A DNA stretch of 64,000 nt from Aquimarina sp. Aq107 (GCF_943733665.1 NZ_OX030782.1:1-64000); one strand, 5' to 3'; positions 9,409 through 18,860 are shown, numbered from the stretch's first letter. A program made the numbers and translations. The notes: a model not told the origin generated them from the sequence alone.

Positions 9409-10134
9409 ATGAATTGTATTATTATTGATGATGAAGAAACTGCAAGATTAATTATTCAACAACTTTGTTCTCAGGTAGATCAATTAAATGTGATTGAAGA
9501 ATTTCCAAATGCAATTCAGGCCATCAAGTTTTTAAATAGTAATTCGATTGATTTAATATTTTTAGATATCCATATGCCTGATTTCACAGGCTTTGATTTC
9601 ATACAGACATTAAAGAATCCGCCAAAAATAGTGTTAACGACTTCGGACGAGAAATTTGCTTTAGAAGCATTTGAATATGAGTGTATTGTGGATTATCTGG
9701 TGAAGCCAATAACATTACCACGTTTTATTAAAGCTATTCAGAAAGTAGAAAGTGCTCCAGATGTAAAATCTGATTCTGTAGCTGCAAAAGATAATAAAGA
9801 ACCGTCAGGAATATCTTCTGGAGAAAATGACCTCTATGTAAATATTGATAGAAGATTGATAAAGATTGATATCCCAACAATTTTAATAGTTGAAGCAAAA
9901 GGAGATTATATTCTGATCAAAACAGAAAAGCAGAATTACACGGTACACTCTACCTTAAAAAAGATCGAAGAAAAATTACCGGATGATCTTTTCTTAAAAG
10001 TTCATAGGTCCTATATAATTAATACAAAAAAAATCATTGATATAGAGGATAATAGTGTTTTAATAGCTAAAGATGTTATTCCCGTTAGTCGATCAAATCG
10101 TCCAGAATTAATGAGAAGACTAAACCTTTTGTAG
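9409..10134 (+). CDS. LytTR family response regulator transcription factor
   Basis: A 241-residue regulator of the LytR/AlgR type. The receiver domain (about 1-120) has DDEE near the start, phospho-acceptor D53 in FLDIHMP, and LVKPI. A short linker leads to a LytTR DNA-binding domain (about 140-240) with the typical IDIPTILIVEAKGDYILI and FLKVHRSYIIN segments. LytTR domains bind two direct 9-bp repeats and usually activate transcription. It is the last gene of the signalling operon and its only DNA-binding output. Six candidate operators with the right geometry occur in this window, including one just downstream at 10155. Confidence 0.92.
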   Translation: MNCIIIDDEETARLIIQQLCSQVDQLNVIEEFPNAIQAIKFLNSNSIDLIFLDIHMPDFTGFDFIQTLKNPPKIVLTTSDEKFALEAFEYECIVDYLVKPITLPRFIKAIQKVESAPDVKSDSVAAKDNKEPSGISSGENDLYVNIDRRLIKIDIPTILIVEAKGDYILIKTEKQNYTVHSTLKKIEEKLPDDLFLKVHRSYIINTKKIIDIEDNSVLIAKDVIPVSRSNRPELMRRLNLL

Positions 10135-10154
10135 ATACTTACCACACGTTTAAA

Positions 10155-10225
10155 ACCATTGATCTACAGTTACAGACCGTTAAACGAATAACAAAGGTCG
10201 CGATGGTGTATATAGATTAATTTTG
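10155..10225 (+). promoter_or_regulatory. Candidate LytTR operator and promoter (site B)
   Basis: Half-sites ACCATTGAT (10155-10163) and ACCGTTAAA (10176-10184) lie 21 bp apart. The second is close to the general LytTR consensus WMMGTTNRK. It ends exactly 33 nt before TAATTTTG (10218-10225), a full match to the Bacteroidota -7 element TAnnTTTG. No TTG is present at the expected -33 position, as for an activator-dependent promoter. It drives the large T9SS-secreted protein that starts at 10258. Confidence 0.6.
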
Positions 10226-10257
10226 GAGTAATCCAAGAACTGAAAATCTATATTATT

Positions 10258-13200
10258 ATGAAACGAATTTTTACTTTTTTAACCGCAATAATAACTTTGT
10301 CAATTTCTGCTCAGCAGGAATTTGATTGTAATGATGGAACTTTTTACCAAGTAATTTCGGGATCAATGAAAGCATATGATCCAATTACTGGATCATATTC
10401 TGAAGCTTTACATTCTTACAGCTCATATAATGCTGGAGGATATAATGCCGTTGATAATTTCTTATACGCAATAAAAAGGGGTGATAATCACTTGTTACGT
10501 ATTGCAAAAGACATGATTGTAGATTTAGGTGCGGTAGCACCAAACGGTACCACAGTATTTGGTGGAGGGTATGCAGCAGATGTAGATCCTGACGGGAATT
10601 TATGGGTGTTTCAAAATAATAATAAAAGAACTTTTCATAAGATAACCAATTTAAAAGATTATAACGGAAGCTCTTCTCCACAATTCGAAATTGTGGAAGC
10701 AGACGCAACGGCACCAAGTACTTGTGCTGATATTGTATATGTAAATGGTGCATTTTATGGAGGAAGTAGAGGGAAGTTGTTTAAATGGGACTTATCTTCT
10801 GGAACTCCAGTGTTTTCAAGTAAATCTGTAGCAAACCTTCCATCTAGTACATTTGGAGCGGCGTATGCAGATACAGATAATAGGTTATATGTTTCTGATA
10901 ATAATGGAGGTTTATATTTAATTAATGATTATGAAGGAGCAAATCCTACAGCTACACTGTTAAACTTAACAGAAACTACCAATTCTAATGACGGATTTAA
11001 GTGTGCCAGTGGTATTTCTCCTTTAGATAAAGATGCTGATGGAATCCTAGACTCTATGGATGCGGATGTAGATGGAGATGGTTTGTCTAATATAATAGAG
11101 TGTAATGGTATGGATCCATATGGAGATATCGATGATGACGGGATGTTTAATTATTTAGATAACGATATAAGTGGTAACGGAGATAATGTAGTACAAGATG
11201 CTTTTGATAGAGATGGTGATGGAAATCCAGATTTCTTAGATATTGATTCTGATAATGATGGGATTTATGATATTGTAGAAGCTGGAGGCGGAAGTAACGA
11301 TACTAACAATGACGGGGTTTGTAACAATCAAGATGTTGGATATCAAGATACAGATAATGATGGGATTGCTGACGCATTCGATACAGATCAGTTGGGTACA
11401 GATTTCATTCCATTAGATACGGATAATGATCAAGTGTTTGACTGTTATGATATTGATTCTGACAATGACGGGATTATTGATTTAATCGAAGGGCAAGATT
11501 CAACTACATTCTTAGGACTTTCTAATACAGATGAAGATAGAGATGGATTAGATGATAATTTTGATCCTGATTTTGGAGGATCGACGAATGGAGATGTTGA
11601 TACAGATGGAGATAACGATTACAATCATTTAGATGTAGATTCTGATAATGATGGTATTTCTGATAATACAGAAGCATATGATAGTGATGGAGATGGAACT
11701 GTAGAGACGTACCCATCAGGAATTGATGCTGATAATGATGGTTTAGATGATCACTACGATCAAAGAAAAACTGGTTTTGATTCAGAAAATGGAGGTCAGA
11801 CTCCTGCAAGTTTTCCAATACCGGCAATCTGTGATAGATATAATTATTTAGGAGATTTTGATTCGAACGGAAAGCCATTATATCTTGACGGTCAGGATGT
11901 AGTAAGTCAAGAAACCGTTGATATGATTAATAATGCATTGCCAGAAGGATATCCAGTGCCTGATTTTAATCCGCACTATATTTCATCTGGATACGATACA
12001 GATGTAGTTTTACAAGAAAATGCAGAAATTTGGATCACGTTTGTTGGAGAAGGTGCAGGTTATAAAAATACGTTAGGTTTTTACACATATGATGCAGACA
12101 ATCCTTACGAAACAATTCCACAGCCAGAAGATATCACTATTATTTTTCCTAACGTTTCTGCAGTAGGAAGCGGTGGAGATTTAGAAGTAGGTGATAAAGT
12201 AAATATAGGTAGCTTTCCTCCTAATACAGGTATAGGATGGGTATTGTTAGCAGATGCATGGAAAGATGGATGTGTTGATACAGGTAACTGGCAATTATAT
12301 TCTAATCCAGATTATAATCCAGAAAGTGATGAAACTTTAAGATACCATAATGTATTACTTAATGATCCAGATTCTGAAAGAATAATTTTAGGATTTGAAG
12401 ATATCAGAAGAGATTACGCTTCTTGTGATCAGGATTTTAATGATGCGTTATTCTATATTACTGCAAGTCCAATAACAGCTATTAAAACAGATAATTATGC
12501 AGACATAAATAGTGCTACAGATGTAACTTCGGCTAATGACGGAGGACTAGAAAGTAATGGAGATCTAGCAAGTCTTATAGCGAAGCGTAATTTTAATAGA
12601 ACTAAGTCAAATTTAATTTTTAATACTAAAAAATTACAGAAAAAATTTCAACCAGGTGTTATATCATATAAGTCAAGAAACAATGAAGATTTAAGTCTTT
12701 ATTTCCCAACTACAGGCGTAGCAGGATCAGAATCTACTTATGTATCTAGTCCAGAAGATTTGCTTGGAATAACGAATGCCAATTCAGTATTCTCTGTAGA
12801 CTATTATCAAAACGAAGAAAGAGTAGCTGCAGGATTAGCAACTACAACTACAGGAAATATTTATGACCATTCTAAGACTATATGTGATCGTCTTAACGGA
12901 TCTAAACTGTTAGATTTAAGAACGGTAGAAATTAGAAATCATACGATTATTAGTACTCGTATAGAAAGAGCTACTGGTGAGATCGAATATGCATTAACGT
13001 TCTCCATTAAAGAAGGAGTATCAGAAAATGAAATCTATAGTCTATGGAATATTGATAGCTATCCAGAAGGCGATTATACAAACTTCCAAGTTTGGGGTGG
13101 TTCTGTATCACAAGTTGCAAATATTGCAAATCATATTTTAGACACTTTTATTGCAGATAAACCAATGAGGAGTCATGAAGTATCTAATAGAATACCAACC

Positions 13201-14217
13201 ATTTTTGTAGAAAAAGGAAGATATGATAATGGAGAATTAGTATTAGATATTGTAAACAAATCTGGAGCATCTTCAATGAATTTTGATGGAAACATTAGAC
13301 GAACTGAGTTGTCTTCTGAAGTAGCATTAAGACAAACAGTTTCTTTATCAGGAGCATATAGAGAGCAGATTAAAGTAGCTACTGGATTCTTATTCGATAT
13401 TGGATTTTCTATCAATGGACAGGAGTCTACTCAAATAGATGCATTATACCTAGCAGATGGTCCTTGGGGAGTTGATTATAGTGAAGAAGCGGTAGTTCTA
13501 GAAAGTTTTGAAGTCTTAGAACAAACCGAAACGACTTCTGATGAGAGCTACACAATAGAAAGAGGTGTTGCCGTAAGAGGAGAGGTGAAAGAAACTATGA
13601 ATATTTTCAGAAATGTTTTGGCAGGTGATCTTACACTAAATGTAGAAAACTATGACGCATTACAGTTCGAGATGAATACGACCAACAATATTGAAGTTAT
13701 TTTGGTAACAAAAGACCTTACTGATTGGAATGATAGATTAAGATTTACAATAGAAGCTAATTTTGATAACACATTGTATAACATAGCTTTTACAGATTTT
13801 AAAAATGCAGCTGGGATATCAGTTGATGTAACAGATGTAAGAAGTGTTGTGTTCTCTATCCAAGGAGATTATCAAAATTTTTCATCCTTTGATATGGAGA
13901 TTTCTGAATTAGTTTTCGCCAACAATACAGTATTGAGCACAGAAGAGTATGAGATTCAGGAAAAAGTGGAAAATGTAATGAATTATCCAAATCCATTTCA
14001 GGCAACCACTTTTATAAGAGTGCCTGAGACGTTACAAGGAACTATAACGATTACTGTTGTTGATATGTTAGGAAGAATTGTAAGAAATGAAGAATTACAA
14101 ATGATATCGAACAATGAAGCTAAGTTTGATGCTCAAGATTTACATACTGGAATATATAAATATGTAGTTTCAGATGCTAACAAGAGAAAATATCAAGGTA
14201 GTTTTATGAAAGAATAA
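10258..14217 (+). CDS. Large T9SS-secreted protein with calcium-type repeats and DUF4114-like domain
   Basis: A 1319-residue surface or secreted protein. It begins with a signal peptide (MKRIFTFLTAIITLS, cleavage near ISAQ). Residues about 20-250 look like a beta-propeller-type module. Residues about 256-510 hold many DxDxDG-type thrombospondin type 3-like repeats expected to bind calcium. Residues about 580-740 resemble DUF4114, ending in QDFNDALFYIT. The last ~80 residues (from about 1241, NYPNPFQ, then a VVDMLGRIV strand and GIYKYVV) are a type A T9SS sorting domain. It is probably an adhesin or matrix protein. It follows the LytTR gene and has a candidate LytTR-controlled promoter, so it may be an output of the NO-sensing operon. 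Confidence 0.88.
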   Translation: MKRIFTFLTAIITLSISAQQEFDCNDGTFYQVISGSMKAYDPITGSYSEALHSYSSYNAGGYNAVDNFLYAIKRGDNHLLRIAKDMIVDLGAVAPNGTTVFGGGYAADVDPDGNLWVFQNNNKRTFHKITNLKDYNGSSSPQFEIVEADATAPSTCADIVYVNGAFYGGSRGKLFKWDLSSGTPVFSSKSVANLPSSTFGAAYADTDNRLYVSDNNGGLYLINDYEGANPTATLLNLTETTNSNDGFKCASGISPLDKDADGILDSMDADVDGDGLSNIIECNGMDPYGDIDDDGMFNYLDNDISGNGDNVVQDAFDRDGDGNPDFLDIDSDNDGIYDIVEAGGGSNDTNNDGVCNNQDVGYQDTDNDGIADAFDTDQLGTDFIPLDTDNDQVFDCYDIDSDNDGIIDLIEGQDSTTFLGLSNTDEDRDGLDDNFDPDFGGSTNGDVDTDGDNDYNHLDVDSDNDGISDNTEAYDSDGDGTVETYPSGIDADNDGLDDHYDQRKTGFDSENGGQTPASFPIPAICDRYNYLGDFDSNGKPLYLDGQDVVSQETVDMINNALPEGYPVPDFNPHYISSGYDTDVVLQENAEIWITFVGEGAGYKNTLGFYTYDADNPYETIPQPEDITIIFPNVSAVGSGGDLEVGDKVNIGSFPPNTGIGWVLLADAWKDGCVDTGNWQLYSNPDYNPESDETLRYHNVLLNDPDSERIILGFEDIRRDYASCDQDFNDALFYITASPITAIKTDNYADINSATDVTSANDGGLESNGDLASLIAKRNFNRTKSNLIFNTKKLQKKFQPGVISYKSRNNEDLSLYFPTTGVAGSESTYVSSPEDLLGITNANSVFSVDYYQNEERVAAGLATTTTGNIYDHSKTICDRLNGSKLLDLRTVEIRNHTIISTRIERATGEIEYALTFSIKEGVSENEIYSLWNIDSYPEGDYTNFQVWGGSVSQVANIANHILDTFIADKPMRSHEVSNRIPTIFVEKGRYDNGELVLDIVNKSGASSMNFDGNIRRTELSSEVALRQTVSLSGAYREQIKVATGFLFDIGFSINGQESTQIDALYLADGPWGVDYSEEAVVLESFEVLEQTETTSDESYTIERGVAVRGEVKETMNIFRNVLAGDLTLNVENYDALQFEMNTTNNIEVILVTKDLTDWNDRLRFTIEANFDNTLYNIAFTDFKNAAGISVDVTDVRSVVFSIQGDYQNFSSFDMEISELVFANNTVLSTEEYEIQEKVENVMNYPNPFQATTFIRVPETLQGTITITVVDMLGRIVRNEELQMISNNEAKFDAQDLHTGIYKYVVSDANKRKYQGSFMKE

Positions 14218-14246
14218 CGATAGATTTAGGTTGAGTTTTGGGGTCT

Positions 14247-14280
14247 AATAGCGAGAATAAATTAATTTATTCTCGCTATT
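14247..14280. terminator. Bidirectional rho-independent terminator
   Basis: A perfect 17+17 inverted repeat (left arm 14247-14263, right arm 14264-14280) with core GCGAGAATAAATT, followed by TTTT on the plus strand. It lies 30 nt after the T9SS protein gene and covers the last codons of the convergent TPR/YaiO gene, so it probably ends transcription from both sides. Confidence 0.8.
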
Positions 14281-16375
14281 TTTCATTTGATGTATCCGTC
14301 TGTAGATTTAGTTTTTCGATCTTTTTATTAAAAAGAGGTTTCTCTAAGAAGTACCATTTTAGTTTAAAACCAATTTCTGTGAACTCGAAACCAGCTGCAG
14401 TAGCAGATGCTATATTACTGTACTTACCATAAATGTTAGCAATAAATCTCTTTGAAAAATTATGTCCAATTTTCCCTTCTGCTCTAAAAGTAGTAGACGC
14501 TGGATCATCTTCTACATATTGGCGACCTACTGCGCTGCTAAAACGATAAAACCAATCATTATTCTGATCGTTTTGTATTTCAGCAAAAAATTCTACTAAA
14601 TTAAATGACGAAGGACTGAAATAAATAGTAGGAACCTGATCCTTAAAAGAAATATATTGATAGTTTAGACCAACTTTAAGCGTAGGTCGATTCAATACAT
14701 TGTAATATAATGAAGTAAATAATAAGTTTCTACTATTGTCATCAGATTGCGAGGTATATATAGCTTGCGTATACCATCCTAAATTAATATTAGTTCCTAA
14801 GTTATAGTTAAGAGAATAATTATTCATAATTATTTCTCTATCGATAAGATCTGCGTTAAAATTTTGAAGTTCTCTTTTATAACCAATATCTAAACTCTGA
14901 AGTTTAAAGGGTTTTGTACTTAAAATAACTTCACCAATGATTCCGGTATAACTATTAGTTATAGCATTAGCACTATTAAATCCTAGATTAGTTTTAATAC
15001 CAATCTTACCAGTAAATTCATAATCTAGCCCTATAGCAGCTTCGTGAGATTCAGCTTTTACATTTGTTTCTGTATTTTCGGTAGATCTAAATGAATAACT
15101 ACTTTTTACTTTTAACTTAGTAGATAAAGGAATTTCGGCGTTAAAATTGGTGTTGATTGCCTCATTATTACCATTGTCAAAAGTGTATGCCGTTTTGTTT
15201 TCAATAAATGGAGTATGAGAAATTTTTAAGTCAGAAATTAATTTTTCAGCATCTGGTTGTTTTGGGTAAAAAGAAAGTGTTTTAAAAGCGAATTCATAAG
15301 CTTTCATATCTAATCCAGAAGCTCTGTATGCGTTAGCAATACCGAGATTACCATCAAACGAACTTTTGTCAGCATCTAAAATGGTATTATACTGATCGAG
15401 ACTCATCTTAAAATCACTGGTATACATACCGTAAGTTGCTTGTAAACTTGACAATTTGGAGTTACTAGGATATTCATTTTTAAGTACATCTATAGAAGCT
15501 TTAGCATCTTTAAATTTTCTATTCCAAAAAAGAGCCTGTATATACCGTTCATAAGAGCTTAGTAGCAGTTCTTTATCTGAGGCTAGTTTTTTAGCTTTTG
15601 TTAAAGATTCTGTAGCTAAATCAAGCGCCTTTTTTTCTTTATGCATTTTATGCGCTACTAATGATAAACCTTGTAAAGAGATGATACTGTCTTTTGGGCT
15701 TTTTGCTGTTTTATAGTACATTTCTTCTGCATCAGTATATTGATTGATTACCAGGTATATGTTAGCTTTATTTAATAAAGTGTCTTTGTCATCAGGGAAA
15801 TCTTGTAAGTTCTGATCTAAAAGAGTTAAAGCTTTTTCATATTGTTTGTCTTGGGATAAAGTAAAAGCATATCCCAAACGCACATATTTTCTAGAAATAA
15901 GGGCATTCCCATTACCAGGTTGTAGATCTAAAGCTTTATTTACTGTTTCTAAGGCAAGAGGATATTTTTTTAAATTAGAAAGTGTATTTGCATATCCAAG
16001 TACAGCAGCAAAACTATCTGGTTTTTCTTGTACAATCCCTTGATAATAAGTTTCAGCCTTTATAAAATCTTTATTCCATAACAGGGATTCGGCGTAATTC
16101 AGTTTTATTTCAAAATCATCAGGATATTTTGCTTTCAACTCCTTAAAAATAGCTACTGCTTTTTCGGATTCACCAAGAAGACCTATTGCTCTACCATAAC
16201 ATAATTTGGCTGTTCGGTTATCTGGATACTCTTGAAGAACATTTTTAAAAAAAACTTTAGCTTCTTTGTAGTTACCATTCTCGAGATGGTTAAATCCTTC
16301 TTTCATATCCTGTCCTATAGAGATATGGCTAATACAAAGAAAGAACATTAAAAATAATACTTTGTTCATAGACAA
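14276..16375 (-). CDS. TPR protein with C-terminal YaiO-type outer membrane beta-barrel
   Basis: A 699-residue protein with a signal peptide (LFLMFFLCISHISIG) and a series of tetratricopeptide repeats over about residues 25-370 (repeated A-xx-YG/LG-x-A and P-x-xxxA patterns). A C-terminal beta-barrel over about 395-690 is rich in alternating aromatic/hydrophobic strands and ends in GFKLKWYF before a charged tail. This layout fits the YaiO outer-membrane family, often found fused to or beside TPR modules in polysaccharide export loci (compare PgaA and BcsC, which also join TPRs to barrels). The role is inferred as export or assembly of an extracellular polymer, consistent with the polysaccharide genes that follow. 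The large intergenic region upstream separates it from the divergent STAS operon. Confidence 0.8.
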   Translation of the reverse strand: MSMNKVLFLMFFLCISHISIGQDMKEGFNHLENGNYKEAKVFFKNVLQEYPDNRTAKLCYGRAIGLLGESEKAVAIFKELKAKYPDDFEIKLNYAESLLWNKDFIKAETYYQGIVQEKPDSFAAVLGYANTLSNLKKYPLALETVNKALDLQPGNGNALISRKYVRLGYAFTLSQDKQYEKALTLLDQNLQDFPDDKDTLLNKANIYLVINQYTDAEEMYYKTAKSPKDSIISLQGLSLVAHKMHKEKKALDLATESLTKAKKLASDKELLLSSYERYIQALFWNRKFKDAKASIDVLKNEYPSNSKLSSLQATYGMYTSDFKMSLDQYNTILDADKSSFDGNLGIANAYRASGLDMKAYEFAFKTLSFYPKQPDAEKLISDLKISHTPFIENKTAYTFDNGNNEAINTNFNAEIPLSTKLKVKSSYSFRSTENTETNVKAESHEAAIGLDYEFTGKIGIKTNLGFNSANAITNSYTGIIGEVILSTKPFKLQSLDIGYKRELQNFNADLIDREIIMNNYSLNYNLGTNINLGWYTQAIYTSQSDDNSRNLLFTSLYYNVLNRPTLKVGLNYQYISFKDQVPTIYFSPSSFNLVEFFAEIQNDQNNDWFYRFSSAVGRQYVEDDPASTTFRAEGKIGHNFSKRFIANIYGKYSNIASATAAGFEFTEIGFKLKWYFLEKPLFNKKIEKLNLQTDTSNEK

Positions 16376-16785
16376 GTTTTCATTGTTAACAAGGTAAGAA
16401 TATCTTTTCAGAATGCTTTTTTTATTGGTAAAATCTTTACATAAAGTTTTAGGTAGATAAGGTATGTCTTTGTCTTAATATTGAAAAACTTATGAGTACT
16501 TTTTTGAGGGAATTTTCTACTTTTATTGCGGAATTTTCCCTTTTTAGATTAAGATTAACCCTTTTTAAATGTTAAAAAAGTGAGGAAATTGAAGTTTTTT
16601 CTTGCTAAAAAAGTTAATTAAAAGTTAAAATAATCGACAAAATACAAGAAGATGCGTTGTAATACACGGATTTTAACATCAACCTTAATTAGAGTACGGT
16701 TTTACAGTAATGTTCAAATAGTTAATATGTCTAAATTTACATAAGCTTGATTAATAGTTGTTTATACTTGATCTCCGGTTTTTTT
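16376..16785. other. Intergenic region between divergent genes, no gene seen
   Basis: About 400 nt of AT-rich sequence between the minus-strand TPR/YaiO gene and the plus-strand STAS operon. I see no ORF with family features, no tRNA-like fold and no strong hairpin. It must hold the promoter of the TPR/YaiO gene on the minus strand, but no clear TAnnTTTG stands out. Confidence 0.5.
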
Positions 16786-16856
16786 ACCATTCATCTATAG
16801 GAACTCGCATTCCATCTAAAGTTCGAGTTTACAACTAATAAGTATGCCCATCTTTG
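16786..16856 (+). promoter_or_regulatory. Candidate LytTR operator and promoter (site C)
   Basis: Half-sites ACCATTCAT (16786-16794) and GCATTCCAT (16807-16815) are 21 bp apart. Exactly 33 nt after the second is CATCTTTG (16849-16856), a -7-like element one base off TAnnTTTG. The spacing and the -7 sequence are the same as at 18748-18818. The leader after it starts with ATAACCCAAAATAA, shared with the leader of the GT2 gene at 26206. It drives the STAS/flippase operon. Confidence 0.6.
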
Positions 16857-16880
16857 TAGTATAACCCAAAATAAAATAAT

Positions 16881-17177
16881 ATGGCCCTTAAAATTACTAA
16901 TAACTACGGAATTTTTGAATTAGAAGGAAATGTTGAAGGAACAAATGCAATGTCACTAAAACATCATTTTGAACAATTAATGATTTCTTCCGAAAAGATG
17001 ATTTTATCTCTAGAAAAAGTTAAGAGAATTGATGCCCACGGAATTCAGGTATTGACTAACTTATATAGAAGAGCAATCAAGAAAAATAAGATTTTCTATA
17101 TGATCGGATCCGAAAACCATATGATTACTAAAGCCTTTGGTAAAGTTAATTATATGATTAGAAAAGATTTTGTTTAA
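16881..17177 (+). CDS. STAS domain protein, atypical (no phosphorylatable Ser)
   Basis: A 98-residue single-domain protein with the strand-helix pattern of STAS/anti-anti-sigma proteins. The loop that in SpoIIAA-like proteins reads D-S-S/T-G is here D-A-H-G (in RIDAHGIQVL), so the usual phosphorylated Ser/Thr is absent. It might therefore act as a fixed binding partner rather than a phospho-switch. It is the first gene of an operon with a second STAS-like gene (24 nt downstream) and a flippase gene, under candidate LytTR control. A role in regulating polysaccharide output is inferred from context only. Confidence 0.75.
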   Translation: MALKITNNYGIFELEGNVEGTNAMSLKHHFEQLMISSEKMILSLEKVKRIDAHGIQVLTNLYRRAIKKNKIFYMIGSENHMITKAFGKVNYMIRKDFV

Positions 17178-17201
17178 AAAATAACCCCAAAATTAAAGAT
17201 C

Positions 17202-17501
17202 ATGGAATTAGAAATAAATAATGTCAATGGAAGAATAGAGGTAGTAGGAGATTTTACATCTCAAAATGTACATAAAGTGAAAGAACATTTTAATTACTTA
17301 TTAGATCATTATGAAGAGGTAGTAATGTGTCTTAATAAAGTAAAGAAGATCGATGAAAAAGCTTTACCTGTTTTGAAAAAAATATATACTAAAGCTCAAA
17401 GAAGAAGTAAAGTATTATTTATCCTAGGGATAAGTAACAAAAAAGTTTTTAAATTTTTAAAAAGAAATAAACTTACACATATATATAGAAATGATTACTA
17501 G
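17202..17501 (+). CDS. STAS-like protein, second tandem copy
   Basis: A 99-residue paralogue of the preceding protein, with the same order of elements (MELEINNVNGRIEVVGDF, then a helix, then MCLNKVKKIDEKALPVLKKI). The conserved loop is D-E-K-A, so it too lacks the phosphorylatable Ser and also the Gly of canonical STAS proteins. It overlaps the flippase start by 11 bp, which points to coupled translation. The tandem pair may form a heterodimer. The function is not known. Confidence 0.65.
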   Translation: MELEINNVNGRIEVVGDFTSQNVHKVKEHFNYLLDHYEEVVMCLNKVKKIDEKALPVLKKIYTKAQRRSKVLFILGISNKKVFKFLKRNKLTHIYRNDY

Positions 17502-18735
17502 CACATTCATTCCAAAACTCACATCGGAACAAAAATTTATGCTTAGCGTTATTGTAGTTAATGCAGGAAATTATCTGTATAACTTATTGTTAGGGAGGAT
17601 TTTAGGTCCAGAAATGTTTGCAGATGCCGCATTATTGATAACATTTTTGTTGGTGTTGTCTTTCGTAGCAATGACATTTCAATTAGCCACAGCAAAGTTT
17701 TCTGTTTTATTTGAGAATACTACTTTTAAGAGTTTTATTTCTTTAGCATATAAATATGCAGGTATTACTGGTATCGTAATAGGTGCAGCGATGATTGTTT
17801 TTGCTAAACAGTTGCAAGAACTTTTTAATACCAATTCTTCATTAATGTTTACCCTTTTTGGATTAGGAGTACCGATCTATTTTATAATGAGCGTAAACAG
17901 AGGTTTTTTTCAAGGTACAAAAAGGTTCGAGAAATTAGCTTGGACATATCAAGGGGAGATGTTTAGTCGTTTGATTATTACATTGTTGTTGATTTTTACG
18001 ATTTCTCAAGTAAGCTCTTCGATTTTAGTAGTAACAGGTATTGTGATTTCATTCTTTTTTGGTCTATTACCTTTTAAGAAAGAGAACTTTTCGCTGCGTG
18101 CGACAAATGTGTTAAGTAAAGAACAAACGAGTCAGATTAGTAAGTTTTTCGTACTTACAGCTTTTTATGAGTTAACCCAAATAATAATTAATAATAGTGA
18201 CATCTTATTAGTTAAGCACTATTTTACAGAATATGATGCTGGATTATATGCTTCTCTTGCACTTATAGGAAGAGTGGTGTATTTTGTAACTTGGATGTTC
18301 GTAATGCTTCTATTACCAGCCGTAATAGAAAAGAAAAAATTAGGAGAAGCTACAGCTCCAATTCTAGTTAAATATGTAGGATATGTAGTAGGATTGGCTT
18401 CTGTTGTTGTTTTAGGTTGTTATCTTTTTCCAGAATTTGCAATTCACGTTTTATTTGGTGACGCTTATTTATCCATGGCTCCATTACTTTGGAAATATGC
18501 AATTGCCACAGCATTGTTCGCAGTGTCTAACATATTTGCATATTATTTCTTGTCACTAGATCAATATATACCAGTAGTAGTTTCTGGGTTATTAGGAATT
18601 TCACAAATTTTATTGATCATATTTTTTCATAGCTCTTTGTTAGAAGTAGTATTGGTACAAATAATTGCAATGGCTGTTTTATTAGTTATTCAGCTAGCGT
18701 ATTTCTTTTATAAATATGGGGAAAATTCAAACTAA
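17491..18735 (+). CDS. Polysaccharide/oligosaccharide flippase-like membrane protein (MOP superfamily)
   Basis: A 414-residue integral membrane protein with about 12 hydrophobic helices. The early segment NYLYNLLLGRILGPEMFADAA resembles the Wzx/RfbX start (N-x-x-x-x-x-x-GR-x-LGP-x-x-Y/F). Family members move lipid-linked sugar units across the inner membrane. It is encoded with two STAS-like genes and upstream of a glycosyltransferase, so the locus likely makes a surface polysaccharide. No Wzy-type polymerase is evident nearby, unless the large membrane protein at 22917-26009 fills that place. Confidence 0.8.
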   Translation: MITSTFIPKLTSEQKFMLSVIVVNAGNYLYNLLLGRILGPEMFADAALLITFLLVLSFVAMTFQLATAKFSVLFENTTFKSFISLAYKYAGITGIVIGAAMIVFAKQLQELFNTNSSLMFTLFGLGVPIYFIMSVNRGFFQGTKRFEKLAWTYQGEMFSRLIITLLLIFTISQVSSSILVVTGIVISFFFGLLPFKKENFSLRATNVLSKEQTSQISKFFVLTAFYELTQIIINNSDILLVKHYFTEYDAGLYASLALIGRVVYFVTWMFVMLLLPAVIEKKKLGEATAPILVKYVGYVVGLASVVVLGCYLFPEFAIHVLFGDAYLSMAPLLWKYAIATALFAVSNIFAYYFLSLDQYIPVVVSGLLGISQILLIIFFHSSLLEVVLVQIIAMAVLLVIQLAYFFYKYGENSN

Positions 18736-18747
18736 ATTAGTATATTT

Positions 18748-18818
18748 TACATTCGTCGACACAAAATTGCATCCCAACGAAAACAAATGCAGTTCTAAAG
18801 AGATAAAATACATCTTTG
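18748..18818 (+). promoter_or_regulatory. Candidate LytTR operator and promoter (site D)
   Basis: Half-sites TACATTCGT (18748-18756) and GCATCCCAA (18769-18777) are 21 bp apart. Exactly 33 nt further is CATCTTTG (18811-18818). The second half-site and the -7 element nearly repeat those of site C. It separates the glycosyltransferase from the flippase operon and gives it its own regulated promoter. Confidence 0.6.
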
Positions 18819-18860
18819 TGGTATCAATTTAGAACCCAAGTTTAATATAAATCTACAATC

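Noticed and set aside
11522-11878. Minus-strand ORF of 118 codons within the T9SS protein gene
   Set aside because: It is the antisense reading of the repetitive DxDxDG codons and has the biased composition (His, Leu, Tyr) expected of that.
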